17,323 bases of DNA from JAFGTP01 sp964498725 (lineage in GTDB: Bacteria; Fidelibacterota; UBA2242; JAFGTP01), in assembly GCA_964498725.1 (NCBI GenBank), contig CAZCHS010000075.1, positions 1 through 17,323 of the forward strand. Direction: 5' to 3'. Shown here piece by piece: positions 8,095-14,041 of this stretch. Below the pieces are notes generated by a model. It was not told the origin of the DNA and searched no databases. It was given only the letters and a program-made list of their open reading frames with translations. A program made the translations under genes and the position numbers. Each line of letters starts with the position of its first letter. Within the stretch, counting starts at the first letter, position 1.

Positions 8095-8729
8095 AAAGTG
8101 ATCACCCTTCCGGCGCCACCTTTCAGAAATTTATCCGGAAAAGCTTTTTTGAAATTATCAGCAAATCGACTGCAATGGGTGGGACAAAGATAATTCACAT
8201 CGGTCAGTGGTTTGGTTTTCTTATAACCGTGAAATCCACCAATAATTGCATGAATATCACCGTGTGCCCGTGCTTTTGCCATGATCTTGTCCAGGCCGGG
8301 ATGAGCACATCCAACGATGATGACCACACCTTTGGCGGTTTTTATCAATAGGGATTGCTCAATCCCATCTAATTCTCCCGTCGAATAGATATTTGGATAA
8401 ATCGCCGTTGCCCCACTGATATAAATATTCTTATGAACACTTTTGACACCGCGAAAACTTTCCGGCGAAAATAATGTTACATTGGCATTGCTGTTCAGAA
8501 AGTGCGATAATCCGCCGACATGATCAAAATGGTGATGTGAGATAAAAACCGTGTCAATGGTTTTGGGATCGACAGCCAACTGCGCCATATTATCCAGCAG
8601 GATTTTGCCATTTTCACCGGTATCAAATAAAATCCGGTGGCCGGCTGTTTCCACCAGGGCGGAAAATCCCCAGCCTGAGTTCAGCCGGTCATTAAAAATG
8701 GTATTATCATAGAGGATCGTGATGCGCAT
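8091..8729 (-). CDS. MBL-fold metallo-hydrolase (dihydropterin-phosphate synthase MptA-like subgroup)
   Basis: A 212-residue metallo-beta-lactamase-fold protein. The metal motif HHHFDH is at 65-70 (H-x-H-x-D-H), a later ligand lies in GCAHPG (His143), GGFH is at 164-167, and the final CPTHC at 182-186 supplies the last histidine. This arrangement is typical of proteins annotated as 7,8-dihydropterin-6-methyl-aminobenzene-phosphate synthases, but this one is shorter than the usual ~250-280 residues. The substrate is unknown; the same subfamily often occurs beside NifX-like and MinD-like genes in anaerobes. There is no Shine-Dalgarno: the ATG lies two bases after the preceding stop, so translation probably depends on re-initiation. 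Its own stop overlaps the next gene. Confidence 0.82.
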   Translation of the reverse strand: MRITILYDNTIFNDRLNSGWGFSALVETAGHRILFDTGENGKILLDNMAQLAVDPKTIDTVFISHHHFDHVGGLSHFLNSNANVTLFSPESFRGVKSVHKNIYISGATAIYPNIYSTGELDGIEQSLLIKTAKGVVIIVGCAHPGLDKIMAKARAHGDIHAIIGGFHGYKKTKPLTDVNYLCPTHCSRFADNFKKAFPDKFLKGGAGRVITL

Positions 8730-8731
8730 GG

Positions 8732-9109
8732 TTAATGATTGCAGTTTTCGTGTCCATGAGTACCGTCACCGTGACCTTCTCCGTGGGTACAGCTGCTCTC
8801 ACCGGCTACCAGTGAATTATTCATATAATCCTGTATAACGGTGTCAACATTTCCCTGCACACCAATGATCCAGTCAATATTAAACTGCTTGAAAAATTCC
8901 TGCGCTCGTCTTCCCATACCGCCGGCAATGATCAGATCGCATCCATTATCATGCAAAAATTTTGGAATTGCGCCGGGCGCATGTCCCGGATTTGGTAATA
9001 AGGTTTTATTCACTACCTTATTTTTTTCAATGTCAAAAATGGTATATTCCATACAGCGTCCAAAATGTTGAGCCACCTGTCCATTATCTGTTGCGATTGC
9101 TATCTTCAT
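8732..9109 (-). CDS. NifX-like cofactor-carrier protein with His/Cys-rich C-terminal tail
   Basis: A 125-residue protein. Residues 1-100 are a NifX/NafY (dinitrogenase iron-molybdenum cofactor) domain: MKIAIATDNGQVAQHFGRC, then DLIIAGGMGRRAQEFF. The last ~20 residues are a flexible tail rich in His, Gly and Cys (Cys107, His109, 113, 118, 120, Cys123, His125), suited to metal binding. It has a GAGG Shine-Dalgarno 8 bases before the ATG. It follows the broken ferredoxin by 18 bases and precedes the MBL hydrolase by 2. It is a different branch from the ORP-like gene at the end of the operon, so the operon supplies two distinct carriers. The tail may collect Fe, Ni or Cu, or hold metal for insertion; this is inference. 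Confidence 0.85.
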   Translation of the reverse strand: MKIAIATDNGQVAQHFGRCMEYTIFDIEKNKVVNKTLLPNPGHAPGAIPKFLHDNGCDLIIAGGMGRRAQEFFKQFNIDWIIGVQGNVDTVIQDYMNNSLVAGESSCTHGEGHGDGTHGHENCNH

Positions 9110-9127
9110 GGTTTATTCCTCTCTTTT

Positions 9128-9304
9128 TTAATTTTCTTTTATAGTAATGGCATTAACCGGGCACAATCCTATACAGGCGCCGCAATTAATGCAAATTCTT
9201 TGATCGATTTAATCTTTTCCTTCTGCTTCAAAAATGGCGTTAACAGCACATGCAACTGGGCAGGCACTGCATCCGATACAAGTTTCATTAATTTGATACA
9301 CCAT
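9128..9304 (-). pseudogene. 2[4Fe-4S] ferredoxin interrupted by an in-frame TAA stop
   Basis: From the ATG at 9304 (GGGA Shine-Dalgarno 8 bases upstream; another in-frame ATG lies at 9319) the frame reads MVYQINETCIGCSACPVAC..., a first 4Fe-4S motif, up to ...EGKD. It then meets TAA at 9211-9209, and without any frame change continues IDQRICINCGACIGLCPVNA to a second TAA at 9130-9128. Both cluster motifs (C-x2-C-x2-C-x3-C) are intact and the spacing between them is normal for a 58-residue ferredoxin; the stop sits where family members often have Tyr or Lys. A single base change (for example TAT to TAA) would explain it. It is either a recent nonsense mutation, a sequence error or, less likely, readthrough. 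Its place between the DUF134 and NifX-like genes fits the operon. Confidence 0.8.
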
Positions 9305-9350
9305 TATTTTGATTCCCATATCATTATTCCATATTTACCATTGCAAAACC

Positions 9351-9812
9351 CTACAATTTCCTGCCCCGGCGCGCCCCCCGCCGATTGCAATGGCCCGGTT
9401 GAAATTCATTATTAAGACAGATAATGTTTTCCGACTGACATTGGGGACAGAAATTGTCCGGTCCGTGTTCCGTACCAACATCAGAAACTGTCTGACAATC
9501 CAGACACCGCACCAGCACCCTGGCAAAGGAATAGTTCCCCCCTTCAATGATCAGGTCTTTTACATCAACAATGGTCTGGGCAATTTTACGATGGGCACCT
9601 TGTAATAAGCGGGTGAATGTTGGCCGGGAAATATTCATTTCATCAGCGCCGGCTTTGTGGCCCAACCCTTCGTAATCAGACAGCCGGATCGCCTCATATT
9701 CATCGATAGAAAGAGTTATCTTATCCAGTAGTTTCCCCGGTACACCAATGGGCTTCATGCCACTGATCTTCGGGGGTTTTTCCACGGTTCGTTTTTTTGC
9801 GGGCCTGACCAT
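9351..9812 (-). CDS. DUF134 (UPF0251) predicted DNA-binding regulator with C-terminal zinc ribbon
   Basis: A 153-residue protein. Residues 1-95 match DUF134/UPF0251: MVRPAKKR, FKP-like MKPIGVPG, LSIDEYEAIRLSDYEGLGHKAG (the sigma-like helix-turn-helix region), ISRPTFTRLLQGAHRKIAQT, and LIIEGG. The C-terminal part adds a likely zinc ribbon (CLDC at 103-106, CPQC at 122-125) and a basic RRGARRGRK end. The start at 9812 is chosen over an upstream ATG because it has a perfect AAAAGGAG Shine-Dalgarno six bases away and matches the family N-terminus. The upstream extension would overlap the promoter. It is the first gene of the operon and probably regulates it, perhaps sensing a metal or cluster. 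DUF134 proteins are commonly found beside NifX-like and MinD-like genes. Confidence 0.87.
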   Translation of the reverse strand: MVRPAKKRTVEKPPKISGMKPIGVPGKLLDKITLSIDEYEAIRLSDYEGLGHKAGADEMNISRPTFTRLLQGAHRKIAQTIVDVKDLIIEGGNYSFARVLVRCLDCQTVSDVGTEHGPDNFCPQCQSENIICLNNEFQPGHCNRRGARRGRKL

Positions 9813-9830
9813 TAAGTCTCCTTTTAGTTT

Positions 9831-9844
9831 TGAACAATAGTTCA
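9831..9844 (-). promoter_or_regulatory. Candidate operator: palindrome TGAAC-N4-GTTCA
   Basis: TGAACAATAGTTCA is a perfect 5+5 inverted repeat with a four-base spacer. It begins six bases beyond the -10 box, roughly at the expected transcription start, and ends 18 bases before the DUF134 start codon. A repressor bound here would block transcription. Autoregulation by the encoded DUF134 protein is the natural guess, but it is not shown. Confidence 0.5.
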
Positions 9845-9849
9845 TTAAA

Positions 9850-9878
9850 ATATAATCGAATTCATTCCTTAAAGTCAA
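9850..9878 (-). promoter_or_regulatory. Sigma-70-type promoter of the DUF134/ORP-like operon
   Basis: On the minus strand TTGACT (9878-9873) is followed after exactly 17 bases by TTATAT (9855-9850). This is the best promoter match in the window. It sits 38 bases upstream of the DUF134 start codon, with the TGAAC palindrome just downstream. The MITE-like element begins 36 bases further upstream. Confidence 0.75.
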
Positions 9879-9914
9879 CAGCTATTTCATTATTAAAATC
9901 CTTTTGCATTTTTT

Positions 9915-10142
9915 GGTAGTGTCAAAAGTTTTTGCTCTGAACATTAGTTTCAAACCCTTTTTCTTCTTCCATTCAAAGGGAGAACTTGTTTGATTTTAGT
10001 CGTAACTTCGAATTATCAAACTATTAGTAAACAACCAGTTGTCCTGTCGTGTCCCCCTTTGAAAAGGGGGAACAAGGGGGTTGTGAAATTAATATAAAAG
10101 AGCATATTTTATTCATTTTTTCATAAAACTTTTGACACTACC
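9915..10142. mobile_element. MITE-like non-coding element with 18-bp perfect terminal inverted repeats
   Basis: GGTAGTGTCAAAAGTTTT at 9915-9932 is exactly repeated in inverted orientation at 10125-10142. The 228-bp unit has no credible open reading frame and no transposase. Inside are a C5T3/A3G5 hairpin (10053-10070) followed by a second AAGGGGG (10074-10080), and a CCCTTT/AAAGGG pair (9955-9980). If the mobile unit starts after GGTA, each end is flanked by TA, which would fit a Tc1/IS630-like target duplication in a GGTACC site. No longer direct repeat is visible at the flanks. It lies between the DUF134 promoter and a gene remnant. The transposase family that mobilises it is unknown. Confidence 0.7.
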
Positions 10143-10164
10143 TATCTTTTCATCAGACACTTAT

Positions 10165-10356
10165 TTTGCATTATATGGCTGGTCATTTATTTGGTGTTGT
10201 AAATAGGGAAGACCTTGGGTTACTCCGGAAAAGTATATCCATGATCGCCTGCCGAATGTGGATTTTACCCATAGTATCTGTCCGGATTGTATTAAAATCC
10301 ATTATCCCGAATTCTATGAAAAACGTTACGGCAAAAATGCAAAAAGCGACAAGTAA
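10165..10356 (+). pseudogene. Frameshifted C-terminal remnant of a PAS/response-regulator-type signalling protein
   Basis: The frame ending at the TAA at 10354-10356 reads ...WVTPEKYIHDRLPNVDF, then THSICPDCIKIHYPEFYEK. This matches the cysteine-bearing C-terminal tail found on many bacterial PAS/GAF/receiver proteins (pattern ...CxxCKKIRDDxGYWxxxExYI...HSICPxCxxxLYPE). Just upstream the WCCK of the same motif is in frame but runs into TAG at 10204. A one-base shift restores an IGKTLGY-like segment before the frame returns at WVTPE. The rest of the gene is absent, and the MITE-like element begins directly upstream. It is therefore a decayed fragment, not a working gene. The exact left limit is uncertain. 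Confidence 0.6.
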
Positions 10357-10368
10357 TTGCCGCTTTTT
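10341..10368 (-). terminator. Bidirectional intrinsic terminator after the leu/aconitase operon
   Basis: AAAAAGCG at 10341-10348 pairs with CGCTTTTT at 10361-10368, with an inner CAA/TTG pairing and a GTAA loop. T-runs occur on both strands. It lies 18 bases past the stop of the fused aconitase-like gene and overlaps the last codons of the plus-strand remnant, so it probably once served both. Confidence 0.65.
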
Positions 10369-10386
10369 ACAGATATTATTCTTGAC

Positions 10387-12195
10387 TTACTTATTCAATA
10401 ATCCACCGCGTTTATAAATCTCCATTTGGACTGTGGAAAAGGGATTTAACCGGGCGGTTTTATCATTTTCATGGTTGATTATTTCACTGGTTTCCAGGTT
10501 AACGGTGATTTTATCACCCTCTTTCAGTTCCAGTTTTTTCAGTTCGTCAGGATCATAGGTCAAAATCGGCAGCGCGGCATTGATGGCATTACGTTCATAG
10601 ATCGCGCCGTAGGATTCCGCCAATATGAGTGGTATTCCCAGGGATTTAAAGCAATCCACGGCCTGCTGGCGGGAACTGCCGGCGCCGAAGTTTTTACCGG
10701 TAATGACAATATCGCCGGGATCGACCTCTTTGGCAAAATTCTCAAATCCTTCCAGATTATCGAAGGTATATTGTCCCATTTCATCTATATCCGTAATCGT
10801 CAGATAGCGATTATGAAAGATCATATCTGTATCAATATCATCTTCCGGCACCAATCTAACCTTGCCGGTGAATTTAACCGGAATGCTGTCCGGCCTGGCT
10901 GTTTTTTTCAAGTCACCTAATTTAAGTCCCTGTGCGGTAAATTCCTGCGGCGTGGCGGGAATTTCATCAGGAGTAGTAATGACACCGGCCACTGCCGAGG
11001 CCGCCACTACCGCCGGTGAAGCGAGAAAAACGCTGCCTTTCCCCTGTTTGCCGGCAAAATTCCGGTTTCCCGTACTAATGGTAATTTCTCCGGGGCCATT
11101 CTGCCCCACCTGACCGGCCGCGCATCCGGCACACCCGGCATTGGAAACCAAAGCTCCGGCCTGCTTAAAAATCTTGATCAGCCCTTCATCCAGCGCCTGC
11201 TGCCAAAACTCATCGGTAGACGGTACTATTTTCAGGACGACACCAGGCGCGACTTTTCGGCCTTTTAAAACAGCTGCCGCAATTCGCAGATCACTGAGCC
11301 GGCCATTGGTACAGCTGCCGATAAAAGCGGAATCAATTTTCCTGCCCTTGACTTCGGCAATATCCGTATCATCGTGGGGATGTCCCGGCAATGCCACCAT
11401 GGGCCTGAATGTGCTTGCATCCAGTTCGATTTCCTTGGCATATTTGGCATTATCAGCCGCATACACAGGATTAACCTTTTTTCCGGTCAGCGCTTCCAGT
11501 TCTTTAACAACCTGGTCACTGGGTGGAAACAACAATATGATGGCGCCGAGTTCGGTACCCATGGATGAAATGGTAATTCTGTCATCCAGGCTCAATTTAT
11601 CAACCGCCTCACCATACAACTCAACCGAATAGCCTAATAATTCCCGGGTACTGAAATTATCCAGCAGATTCAGCACAAAATCCTTGGCGGATAAGTTTTT
11701 CGGCATTTTTCCGTTGATGGTCAGTTTCACAGATTCCGGCACTTTGAACCAGGATTTTCCACTGGCCCAGACCGCTGCGATGTCCTGGTCTCCCATTCCC
11801 TGTCCAAAAGCGCCAATGGAGCCCATAATATTGGCATGAGAATCCGTAGATACAAAGGTACCACCCGGCTGGATCAATCCCCTGTCAATGGCTAAATGGG
11901 TGCCGATACCGGAATTGATATCGTAAACCCGCAGGCCCTTTTCCCGGGCAAACTGCCGGCAGAAATGCTGATTGGCCGCATATTTCTGATCGGAACCGCC
12001 GGGATTACAGTCAAAGGTAAAAAAGGTTTTGGAGGGATCATCCACTGCCAAACCATTTTCAATCAGGTTTTTGACCACATTGGCACCGCCAAAATCGCGG
12101 GCCGCCCGGGCGTCGATTTCCACGTCAATAATTTCACCGGGCTTGATGATCTTTTTCCCGGAGTGATTGGCGAGTATCTTTTCTATGAGATTCAT
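10387..12195 (-). CDS. Fused large+small-subunit aconitase-superfamily hydro-lyase (divergent)
   Basis: A 602-residue protein. Residues ~1-410 are a LeuC-like aconitase domain and ~440-600 a LeuD-like swivel domain (DDIDTDMIF, GKNFGAGSSRQQAVD). The three [4Fe-4S] ligands are present: Cys295 (IGSCTNGRL), Cys355 and Cys358 (AGCAGC). Aconitase, isopropylmalate and homoaconitate isomerases all share this fold. Compared with the LeuC of the same operon, the Asp-His of the active site is Asp-Cys (FDCNPGG, residue 63 in place of His), and the His of GICHQ is replaced in GIGTHL; the TDSH motif is kept. The swivel loop reads NRYLTITD. With the neighbouring isocitrate-dehydrogenase-like gene, an aconitase role is the simplest guess, but the active-site differences leave the substrate open. 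The start overlaps the HD gene stop (ATGA). Confidence 0.8.
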   Translation of the reverse strand: MNLIEKILANHSGKKIIKPGEIIDVEIDARAARDFGGANVVKNLIENGLAVDDPSKTFFTFDCNPGGSDQKYAANQHFCRQFAREKGLRVYDINSGIGTHLAIDRGLIQPGGTFVSTDSHANIMGSIGAFGQGMGDQDIAAVWASGKSWFKVPESVKLTINGKMPKNLSAKDFVLNLLDNFSTRELLGYSVELYGEAVDKLSLDDRITISSMGTELGAIILLFPPSDQVVKELEALTGKKVNPVYAADNAKYAKEIELDASTFRPMVALPGHPHDDTDIAEVKGRKIDSAFIGSCTNGRLSDLRIAAAVLKGRKVAPGVVLKIVPSTDEFWQQALDEGLIKIFKQAGALVSNAGCAGCAAGQVGQNGPGEITISTGNRNFAGKQGKGSVFLASPAVVAASAVAGVITTPDEIPATPQEFTAQGLKLGDLKKTARPDSIPVKFTGKVRLVPEDDIDTDMIFHNRYLTITDIDEMGQYTFDNLEGFENFAKEVDPGDIVITGKNFGAGSSRQQAVDCFKSLGIPLILAESYGAIYERNAINAALPILTYDPDELKKLELKEGDKITVNLETSEIINHENDKTARLNPFSTVQMEIYKRGGLLNK

Positions 12196-12743
12196 ACTTC
12201 CAGCCTTTCCTTAAAGGGTAAAAAAGTCATAAAATCCGCATGATGTACAATGTAAGCTTCTGTTGTCCGCTTGATTTTGTCACCTTCACCGGCATGAGCC
12301 GCGATAATATGACAAACTTCCGCAGGCACACCACATTCCTCAGCCAGTGAAACTCCGGAAAAGGGATGGCGCAGATATTTACCGTAAGTTCCCTGCACAG
12401 CCTTGCCGTCATCATCGAGCACATATTCCAGCATTTTGCCAACATCAGCCAGGATCGCGCCGGCTATCAGCACATCCATATCAACAGTTAGTTCACCGTG
12501 ATACATCTCATTGATCTTTTTGCCGGCATCACGGGCAATATGCACTACTGACCGTTTGTGGTCCATAAAAGTAACTTTCAGGTCCGGGCCGCACAAAAGT
12601 GTAAAAGGAATGCGGTTCAGGTCCTTCGGATTCAGCACACTGCGGTCCATGGCTTTTTCCCAGGTTAACGCGGTCTGTTCACGAAGATCATGGTCTTCAA
12701 TCCATTCCAGTTCCGGCCACAAATCGAGTATTTCTTTCTTCAT
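12192..12743 (-). CDS. HD-domain-fold protein with degenerate HD motif
   Basis: A 183-residue protein beginning MKKEILDLWPELEWIED. The HD-phosphohydrolase outline is visible: an upstream His (VVHIARDAG), a helix AGAILADVGKMLEY in the place of the usual LLHDxGK, then LRHPFSGVSLAEECG, IIAAHAGEG and IVHHADFM. The canonical His of the HD pair is Ala (LADVGK), so metal binding may be altered. The start at 12743 has GAGG 8 bases upstream. A longer in-frame start at 12803 would translate the hexamer repeat into (LN)n, so it is rejected. It lies between the dehydrogenase and the fused aconitase-like gene, overlapping the latter by four bases. The function is unknown; a nucleotide or metabolite phosphohydrolase or a regulatory role are possible. 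Confidence 0.75.
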   Translation of the reverse strand: MKKEILDLWPELEWIEDHDLREQTALTWEKAMDRSVLNPKDLNRIPFTLLCGPDLKVTFMDHKRSVVHIARDAGKKINEMYHGELTVDMDVLIAGAILADVGKMLEYVLDDDGKAVQGTYGKYLRHPFSGVSLAEECGVPAEVCHIIAAHAGEGDKIKRTTEAYIVHHADFMTFLPFKERLEV

Positions 12744-12762
12744 ATTAAATCCTCTAAAATTT

Positions 12763-12813
12763 AGGTTGAGGTTAAGATTAAGGTTAAGGTTAAGGTTGAG
12801 CAACCTTAACCTC
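12763..12813 (-). repeat. Telomere-like hexamer tandem repeat with hairpin
   Basis: Six hexamers AGGTTR/AGATTA run from 12763 to 12798, followed by two inverted copies (12802-12813). The junction forms a hairpin: 12787-12797 pairs perfectly with 12802-12812 around a GAGC loop. It occupies most of the gap between the isocitrate-dehydrogenase-like gene and the HD gene. There is no T-run after the stem, so it is not an obvious terminator. Confidence 0.75.
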
Positions 12814-12821
12814 TTCCCTAT

Positions 12822-14021
12822 TTACTTCAATTTTGCAATAATCGCATCCGCCATCTGAGTAGTTGAAGCAGCTCCCTGCTCAATCACATCCGGACGGCCT
12901 TTTAGTTTCATCATATCATAGGTTCGCACATCGCCTTCGGAAATCACTTCAGCCACCGCATTGCGGATTTTTGCAGCGATCTCTTTTTCATCGATAAAAT
13001 CCAGCATCATACATGCGGAAGCTACCATGGCGATGGGATTGACGATGGATGTTTCATATTCAGCATATTTCGGCGCGGAACCATGGGTTGGTTCAAACAC
13101 GCCAATGCCTGATTGCGGATTGAATTGTGCCGAGCAGGCAAATCCCAGTCCGCCAATCAATCCGGCAAATCCGTCGGAAACAATATCACCAAACATATTT
13201 CCGGCCACGATCACACTGTAATCTTCCGGGTTTTTGGTCAGCCACATCATTTGCGCGTCAATATTGGTATTCCACAATTGAATATCAGGATAATCGGCTT
13301 TCTGAATATCTTTGGCCATCTGGTACATCATGCCGGAGGTTTCCCGGATCACATTGGGCTTTTCACACACAGTGACTGACTTATAGCCAAATTCCTTGGC
13401 ATGGTCAAAAGCCGCTCTTAGTATCCGTTCAGTGGCTTTTTTTGTGAAGATTCGGGTGGAAACCGATAATTCTTCCTTGGGTACGTCACTGAAATTTTTC
13501 ACAAATTTCGGATGTGTTTTCAATGCTTCATAGACTTTTTCTTCAGGATTTGACCATTCTACACCGCCATAGAGTCCTTCGGTATTCTGTCGAAAGATCA
13601 CCGCGTCGATTTCCGGTTCTTCAATGGTATTGCCCTGGCCGCGGCGAATGAAATTCAGAGGATTGCCTTTATAGGATTTACAAGGGCGCATGCAGATATC
13701 CAGTCCGAAGTGTTGCCGTAAGCCGACAATCGGTGAGGAATAGATCAGGCCTTTGTCACCCAGTTCCGGCGCCAGTTCTTCAGTTGCGGCGTCTTTGGGT
13801 TTAGAAGTAATCGCGCCAAAAAGTGCGATTTTATGTTCTTCGATCATATCTAATGTTCTCTGCGGTAATGGATTACCTTCTTTGCGCCAGTATTCCCAGC
13901 CAATATCGGCTTCCAGGTACTCCGCTTCAAATCCGGCCGCGTCCAGTACGCGAATTGCTTCATCTAATACTGCTTTGCCAATGCCATCGCCGGGCATTGC
14001 TACAATTTTTCTTTTCGCCAT
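12822..14021 (-). CDS. Isocitrate/isopropylmalate dehydrogenase family enzyme, probably NAD-type isocitrate dehydrogenase
   Basis: A 399-residue beta-decarboxylating dehydrogenase. It has MPGDGIGKAV at the N-terminus, a substrate loop SPIVGLRQHFGLDICMRPCKSYKG near 95-118 (the LRQ...LxIC-RP order resembles isocitrate dehydrogenase more than LeuB), FRQNTEGLYGGVE, the metal-binding NMFGDIVSDGFAGLIGGLG, and the cofactor loop EPTHGSAPKYA. All catalytic landmarks are present. It would oxidise a 2-hydroxy-3-carboxy acid to a 2-oxo acid, CO2 and NAD(P)H. Homoisocitrate or isopropylmalate cannot be excluded, since leuC and leuD lie upstream and no leuB is seen. It has a GGGA Shine-Dalgarno and starts 20 bases after the CDF gene. 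The hexamer repeat follows its stop. Confidence 0.85.
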   Translation of the reverse strand: MAKRKIVAMPGDGIGKAVLDEAIRVLDAAGFEAEYLEADIGWEYWRKEGNPLPQRTLDMIEEHKIALFGAITSKPKDAATEELAPELGDKGLIYSSPIVGLRQHFGLDICMRPCKSYKGNPLNFIRRGQGNTIEEPEIDAVIFRQNTEGLYGGVEWSNPEEKVYEALKTHPKFVKNFSDVPKEELSVSTRIFTKKATERILRAAFDHAKEFGYKSVTVCEKPNVIRETSGMMYQMAKDIQKADYPDIQLWNTNIDAQMMWLTKNPEDYSVIVAGNMFGDIVSDGFAGLIGGLGFACSAQFNPQSGIGVFEPTHGSAPKYAEYETSIVNPIAMVASACMMLDFIDEKEIAAKIRNAVAEVISEGDVRTYDMMKLKGRPDVIEQGAASTTQMADAIIAKLK

Positions 14022-14041
14022 AAAAATTTCCCTTCTTTCTT

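Noticed and set aside
9813..9878. 22-residue N-terminal extension of the DUF134 protein
   Set aside because: The extension overlaps the promoter and operator; the family begins at MVRPAKK, which has a strong Shine-Dalgarno.
10166..10417. Plus-strand open frame of 83 codons next to the MITE-like element
   Set aside because: It uses a different frame from the recognisable HSICPDC tail, has no family features, and crosses the terminator into the end of the aconitase-like gene.
12744..12803. N-terminal extension of the HD protein made of Leu-Asn repeats
   Set aside because: It is translation of the hexamer repeat; the ATG at 12743 has a proper ribosome binding site and begins a normal protein sequence.
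12763..12813. Hexamer repeat as a CRISPR array or true telomere
   Set aside because: There are no spacers, units are only six bases, and the block is internal to an operon.
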